A DNA stretch of 13,502 nt. It comes from Conidiobolus incongruus B7586 (Eukaryota > Entomophthoromycota > Entomophthoromycetes > Entomophthorales > Conidiobolaceae). Both the position numbers and the translations under genes were made by a program. The notes under the pieces are model-generated. The model made no database searches, was not told where the DNA came from, and saw only the letters and a list, made by a program, of their open reading frames with translations. This document shows positions 7,837-13,502 of the stretch, one piece after another; position 1 is the stretch's first letter, and each line of letters opens with the position of its first letter. The stretch spans positions 1-13,502 of the forward strand of contig JNEM01016554.1 of the NCBI GenBank assembly GCA_000697335.1. The letters are read 5' to 3'.

Positions 7837-8495
7837 GCTCAAGGTTACATTTATCATGAAACTTTGATAAAGGATTTGAAGAATGGGCAATTGAAAGATA
7901 AGAATTTCTTCGAAATTGGCGCATGTTTCGGTGGTGATGTTCGTACATCGATCTTAGAAGGATGGGATCCTAAACATATTTATGTAAATAATCTCATTGA
8001 TGACTATTGGAGAAAATCTTTCAATTGTTTGAAGATCAAGAGGCTCTTGAATCAAAAGGAATCAACTATGTATTTGGAGATTCATGCGTTCCAGAATATC
8101 TTGAAGTAAATTATCTATCACTCGTTAACAAGATAAATTTTGTTCAAGCAAATGCAATTTTACACGTATTATCGAAATCCCAAGTGGAACAACTATTGAC
8201 AAATGCATTCCAAATGACGTCACCTGGTAGCTCTGTATTCTTTGGACTTGTAAGAATTACCAATCAAGAAGGAGATTGGTTTAATGATGAGAGATCCAAA
8301 CAAACTCGATACTTACATTCAGTTCAATCATTAAAAGAGGCTCTTGCTAAACATGGATTTGTTGATATTGAGGTTAATGAAGTGAGTATTGGACAATTTA
8401 AAGAAAAAGGACCTACCTTTTTCAATGTAACTTATCCTGATGCTAAATACGAGCTTACACATATTTTTTGCAATTTTACTGCTTATAAGAAATAA
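7837..8495 (+). pseudogene. class I SAM-dependent methyltransferase gene, frame broken once and no start found
   Basis: The stretch encodes most of a Rossmann-fold methyltransferase, about 219 codons where relatives have around 270-290. Block 1 (7837 to about 8016) holds GYIYHETLIKDL, then SAM motif I FFEIGACFGGD, then IDDYW, the acidic end of strand 2. Block 2 (about 8016-8492) continues IFQLFEDQEALESKG, motif II VFGDS, ILHVLS (motif III region), TSPGSSVFFG, RYLHS and a C-terminal TAYKK before TAA. The two blocks lie in different frames. One extra A in the AAAA run at 8013-8016 would make the protein continuous (DDYWRK-IFQLFED), so either the gene is recently broken or the run was miscalled. 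Apart from that there is no stop in 219 codons. The block begins after a TTTAG acceptor at 7836 with no ATG, so an upstream exon is needed. The order of motifs recalls fungal methyltransferases found singly or in secondary-metabolite clusters. The substrate is unknown, and no cluster partners are visible. Confidence 0.75.
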
Positions 8496-9216
8496 ATAAT
8501 TTATACTTTGAAATAATATCTATTTTTTGATCAATATTAAGTATTAGAAATAGATGTATACTGCAGCCTGTAATATATAATTAAATGATAGTTATTGAAT
8601 ACTAACCCAAACAAAATTGAATATAAGAATCGAAATTTTAATTTCTTATATCACTAATTATTATAATGATAACTTTGTTATATTTAATAATGTTTTAATT
8701 CGAACTCTAATATTGCTGTATTTATCATAGTAATTAATGAACTACTATTTATCAAAATAAATTCCATTCTAAAGATAAAATCAGAATAAATCATTTGTAC
8801 ATGATTTTATATGATAAAATAAAAAATTTGTTTACATTTCATTCAATATCATGATGTAAATTATAACCATATGATTGTTATTAATATACATCACTATTTA
8901 AATAATCAATTTTATCAAAATATTTATTTAAATTTGGAAAGCGAGGTATCTAACTAATATATTTTGAAAATCTTGCATTGAATTATTAAGAAATAATAGT
9001 TTTTATATTGTTACTTCACATTGCTTATACTGATACTTTATTTATCGAATAATTAAAGTTAATTTAAATTTATATAATGTTATGAATGATATAAGTATAT
9101 CTTTATTTCAATAAGCAATGAACCTAGATTTTGCAAGTAAACTATTAAATATATCTCTACTATATTTGATAATTAATTTTACTGGTGACTTCGATATCTC
9201 TTGATTTCACTCATAA
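8496..9216. other. AT-rich intergenic DNA, nothing recognised
   Basis: The stretch follows the methyltransferase stop, where an AATAAA at 8491-8496 overlaps the TAA and is a weak poly(A) candidate. There are no coding frames, RNA gene signatures or clear repeats. Confidence 0.6.
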
Positions 9217-9360
9217 TTGAACTTATCCAAAATCAATCAAATTAGATCACACCTGTTTAAGTCCTATTTAGAGTCTACAGATCCCAAGCGGGTAAATCTC
9301 AATACCAACCAGGTAAACTAGCTTGATTGTTCAATAGCACCAGGGTATGTTTCTAGTAGC
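9217..9360 (+). other. GC-richer island with a short open frame ending at a donor-like site
   Basis: Bases 9241-9360 hold 48 G+C in 120 (40%) by hand count, about twice the surrounding level and similar to the coding regions here. One + frame is open from 9217 for 34 codons, including SYLESTDPKRVNLNTNQ, and meets CAG|GTAAAC at 9310-9318, which resembles a 5' splice site. A second donor-like AGG|GTATGT lies at 9342-9350. I recognise no protein family on either strand. I also tried tRNA A/B boxes and arms, which do not fit. It could be a lone exon, a gene or transposon remnant, or a non-coding RNA. Confidence 0.3.
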
Positions 9361-10120
9361 AATGGTATTTTTATCGATTTTTATATGATAAAGGTACTTT
9401 AAAATCATATTAAATTTAAGTTTTGTAAACGAATAACTAAAATTATAATGTATTTTGCTTGGGAGATATTCAATCCAAATAATTTTTCTATATTAAATAT
9501 ATTCTCATGTTTTCAATAAATTTTTCTTATATTTGTAACAAAACTAACCTAACATTGATTCTATATTCTTACTCCTAGTATATTTTTGGCTTTTCTTATA
9601 ATCTATTAAGTTTGAAATGCAACAAATAACATAATATATAATTTATCAATTTGTTTGATTTGATTATTTTATAGTTTGTCTGTAAATTATTTAATTTTTT
9701 AAATCACTTTTTCAAATTATAATTTAATATATAGGAAAAATCTTTTTAAGACTATTCAATCATTACTTTTATATGAGTGCGACAAAAGCAATATTATCTT
9801 TTAATATCTCTTTAATATTATTAAATAAATAAACCAAAAAACAACTTTTAAAAAAGTTATTAGATTAAATCAATGGCTATTTTAATTTTTTGATTATATT
9901 CTAATTAAAAACTTTGTTATCAATTTTAAGTTTTATTGCTATTAAAATAGAATTAAAGAATTTACCAAGCTTTGTATTTTAAAATAAAAGTGATATTCAA
10001 GTTTTTCAATAGTAGTTTTATTACTTAGATGAATTTCTTAAAATTTAATTTTTTATATTAGTAATATATACTTATAAGGGATTGTTTATTCTTTATACTG
10101 TAAATTGTACTTAGTTATTG

Positions 10121-10143
10121 ATATATATATATATATATATATA
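10121..10143. repeat. (AT)n microsatellite
   Basis: A perfect 23-base alternating AT run in gene-free DNA. Confidence 0.9.
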
Positions 10144-11825
10144 GGTTAAGACAAACCATTCATTTTGATCTTAACAAGATATTAATCTTAAATTAACATA
10201 TTTATCCCAAACTATTATATGAATATCTTGAAAAATTTAAATATTTTTATTTTGTTTAAAATAACTTATATTTTTTGGATTATTATTTTAAATTATATTT
10301 TATATGTATTTTATTTATACCCAAATTAATAAATTATTTTTCCCTAGAAAATTATTGGATATTATAACTCTATATTGAGGTTTTCTAGCTAATTTGTATT
10401 ATTTATTTCTTAGACTAAGGAATATAAGTCAATATTAAATAAATTAAAAGATCAAATATTTAACAACAAAGTCTTTTTATGTCAAAAATAAAGTTTTTTC
10501 AATTCTTTTGTATATTTATTCTAATAGGGTTGATAAACATCAATATTAAGTCCTGATCTAATATCACAGAGAATTATATATTTAGAGAATTTTTTTGAAA
10601 GTATTTAACTTATTGATGAAAAATTTGTTTTTAATCTTTTAAACAAAAACTTATATAAAATTTTTATTTTTTTGAGCTTAGATATTGCTTGTTATTAGAT
10701 TGAAAAATTGCAAGATAATAAGGATGGAATAAAACTTGAATCAATTTCGAGTTTTATCCCTATACCAAAGCATATTAATCAGATTTTGATTCATACTTAT
10801 TATTTGGTAATAGAAACCACTGAAGTTGTTTTTATTTGTTTAAGCTTGTCATATGCATATTTAATATCTTGTAATTTCAAAATAAAAAATTTTTATATAA
10901 TTATATTTAAGTATTTATATTACTATAGATATTTTTTAAGGCCTAACTAAATTTAAATAGGTATGCTAAAAATCACTAAGGATTTTGCTAATTAAAAATT
11001 ATCTAAAATAATTAGATTGTCAAATTCAATTGCTTGTTATACATTGTGAACATTATAAGCAGATATGTTTCAGCAAAAATCATAAATGTAATATTTTGAT
11101 TAAATATTTTATTATGATAGCTTAATTTCCTTTTACGAAACCCTTCATTTTATAGAAATAATAATGTTCTCTTTGAATAAATCAAACATTTTAACATACT
11201 ATTTTGTAAATTATTAATGAGACAATAAATGTGTTAACGAACTAATTTCTAATATATTATATATTGATTAAGACCAAAAGGTAATAATTTTCTATAATTT
11301 GGATTCAATAATATGTTTCAGTTAATTTCATAATAGATAACGAATATCCTAAGGATAATAATATAAATTTAATATTTGACATTACTATATTTTTGAATTT
11401 ACAAGTTTTAATCAGTTCAAAGGTAAAAGGATAAAATATCGAATCGCAAGTATGATAAATTTGGTATTGAAATTGAGCTAAAGTTATAACAGTTTAATAA
11501 ATTCAAATTTATTTATAGATAGACAACAAAATATGGGAATATGAAAATTTAACTTTAATACCTATAATAATATTATAATATATATATTTATATTTATATA
11601 TATATTTAATTTTAATTAATACCAATATATTTGTTATTATTGGAAAATATTATATAATTCTATTATATATATCATATATATTATAATTATTATTAACAAA
11701 TATGTTATTACTATGATATCTGTTTTTATTTTGTAAATATTAGTCAAATCAATAATTTAAAATAATAAGGGCCTTTATACAAATCATCTATAATATGACA
11801 ATATAAATTGATATTTTATCAAAAA

Positions 11826-11846
11826 AATAATAATAATAATAATAAT
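11826..11846. repeat. (AAT)7 microsatellite
   Basis: Seven perfect AAT units, preceded by a run of A. It is a simple trinucleotide repeat in gene-free DNA. Confidence 0.88.
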
Positions 11847-11962
11847 TATAAACTGTTCTTTCTATCTTATTTATATAGAGTAGATATATTAATTTAATAA
11901 TTTTCTTAATATATTTGATAATATATATCAGATTATAGCTATTAACTGAAAGATAAATAGAT

Positions 11963-12028
11963 AATAATATTAAAATTTAAGATAAGGACCCTAATTGGGT
12001 CCATTAGCTATTAAATTTTAATAATATT
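11963..12028. repeat. compound palindrome / long hairpin with GC core
   Basis: Outer arms of 18 bases (11963-11980 and 12011-12028) are reverse complements with one mismatch. Inside them a perfect GGACCC-TAATT-GGGTCC hairpin (11986-12002) forms the tip. Between outer and inner stems TAA and TTA can pair with a one-base bulge. Together about 26-27 base pairs could form in 66 bases, and the only GC-rich block for hundreds of bases sits exactly at the tip. It could be a small palindromic mobile element, a structured RNA stem or a cruciform. There is no nearby gene to link it to. Confidence 0.7.
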
Positions 12029-13502
12029 TTTGATACTAAGGGTCATAGTAAATATGATCAAATGAATTAAATAAAATCAACAAATATAGAATAAAATTAT
12101 AAATAAAGTAATAATTTTAAAAATGTATAATTTATTTTTTCAAAATATATTGAGAAATTAAACAAAGTTTAGAATATTTTTAAGTTATTTAATAAGCAAG
12201 AATTAGTTTTAATTATTAGTTTTAAATTATATATTACTAATATTTACTATATAAGTATTTTTTAAATAATAAAAACAAAAACCATTTATCAAAAAAAGTA
12301 TAAATTCTTATTATTAAATAGTAGCTATAAATGGATTAATATTATTACTCTGGATATTAAAAAAATAAGACTTTTTTAAAAATTAAAAATAAATAAAAAT
12401 TTTATATAAAATTTAAAATAATATATTTATAATATAAAATCAAACCTGTCTTTTACTATCAAAGAATCTTTGTCATATTCTTAGCAAACTTTTAATATTT
12501 TAAATTAATTCCATTATTAGAGACTAAAATATAATATTTTAAAAACCAATGAAATTTATTTATAAACTTATTTTTTTTTAATTACATAAAACAATTATAG
12601 TTTTATACGTTAAAATATAACAAATACATTAGATATAGTGACTGTTTTTAGTCTTTTTTAATTAGAAATTTTTTTAAAACATTGGTTTATTAAAATTTAT
12701 AACTATAATATAAAATAAAAAATATCTTCAAATTATATTAAAAATATTAATTAAAATCATTTTTGTTAAAAAAATTATCATAAAATTTATTATTAAATGA
12801 TTTTCCATCAAAAACTAAATAATAATATCATTTGCTAATATAGTTTATTATATAAGTTGATTTTTATAAATATAATATTTGTTTTTCAAATTTATATAAA
12901 AATTATTTTAACTTAGTATATTAATTTATGTTTTATTAAAAAGATATATAAAGGGATATATAGTTTATTCATTATAATAATACTTTGCAAAAGTATTAAT
13001 TTTTGTTATACTTAAGTTGGTTATAATTATCTATAATTATTAATTATTATTTAACTTTAGAAAAAAAATAAAATATTTATTTAATATTATAATTTATTAG
13101 ATTTAATTTTTAATATATATAATATAATTTTATGATTAATATTAAAGTGATTTGATAACCTTTTAGCTAAGAAAAGATGTTTTTCAATATATTTCTTATA
13201 TTTCTTATCTTTTTATTAAGTAGAAGAGTAATAATTCAAATCAATTATTTATATTTTAATAAATTTGGAAAGATTTCTTTTTTAATTTTAAATTTACTTA
13301 TTGATAAATAGCTGATCTAAATAAAACATTATTTTAATAAATAATATATATATTATAAATGATTTTAATAGGTTTGTAATAAAGTTTTATTGATTCTGAA
13401 ATAAAACTCTTGATAAATAATATTTTATTTAAATATAATTAAATTAAAAAAAAATCTTTAAATATTAATATTTAAATAACATAAATAATTCAGATTATAT
13501 AT

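Larger units (their letters stand above)
9361..13502. other. extremely AT-rich, gene-free region
   Basis: More than 4 kb without a credible gene. GC falls along the stretch: 47/300 (16%) at 10201-10500 and 34/300 (11%) at 12601-12900 by hand count, with single 60-base lines near 3%. It is dense in A and T runs and contains simple repeats at 10121-10143 and 11826-11846 and the compound hairpin at 11963-12028. The longest open frame (10708-10950, +) is no longer than chance allows at this composition. Confidence 0.65.

Noticed and set aside
9240-9370. tRNA or 5S RNA gene in the GC island
   Set aside because: A GTTCAATAGC resembles a T-loop, but the flanking bases do not pair, no A box lies at the right distance and no acceptor stem can be formed.
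9887-9955. CTATTTTAAT / ATTAAAATAG inverted repeat as transposon ends
   Set aside because: The arms are about ten bases in low-complexity DNA, no duplicated target site is visible, and nothing between them encodes protein.
10708-10950. 80-residue plus-strand open frame as a gene
   Set aside because: By rough estimate, about one run of this length is expected by chance in 13.5 kb of such AT-rich DNA. Its second half is typical AT noise. Only the first third is kept, as a low-interest observation.
11627-11703. Inverted repeat with ATATTTGTT / AACAAATAT arms
   Set aside because: The arms are only nine bases, the interior is nearly all TA, and such pairings are common by chance in this region.

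Overview
This is a 13.5 kb piece of an AT-rich eukaryotic nuclear genome, most likely an early-diverging filamentous fungus. Three things point there. One gene is a cytochrome b5-fused front-end fatty-acid desaturase that, compared from memory, follows the Mortierella alpina delta-5 enzyme almost throughout. The pyruvate kinase is of the fungal type, including the fructose-1,6-bisphosphate site. The introns are short (50-65 nt) with GT..AG ends, and the standard genetic code reads every gene. Intergenic GC is only about 10-20% by hand count. I lean towards the Mucoromycota/Zoopagomycota (an Entomophthoromycotina- or Glomeromycotina-like genome), but the sequence does not settle this.

Layout from left to right: 1-1958 is AT-rich DNA without a recognisable gene. 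The desaturase gene (2059-3402, +) is intronless in its coding part and preceded by a likely 59-nt leader intron. A 0.9 kb convergent intergenic stretch follows. The pyruvate kinase gene (4307-6074, -) has five coding exons and a probable 60-nt leader intron, with a candidate promoter near 6210-6315. A divergent AT-rich spacer (about 6.3-7.7 kb) leads to a SAM-dependent methyltransferase gene (7837-8495, +). Its frame is broken once in an A-run and it has no clear start. From 8.5 kb to the end I find no credible gene: there is a small 40% GC island near 9.25-9.36 kb, and then about 4 kb of increasingly AT-rich DNA with simple repeats and one striking compound hairpin at 11963-12028.

The two intact genes serve different pathways: polyunsaturated fatty-acid synthesis at the ER membrane, and the last step of glycolysis. 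Nothing suggests a functional cluster. I see no tRNA, rRNA, CRISPR array, intact transposon or virus-like element. No new system is evident. The points most worth a second look are the methyltransferase break, the leader introns, the 11.96 kb hairpin and the GC island.
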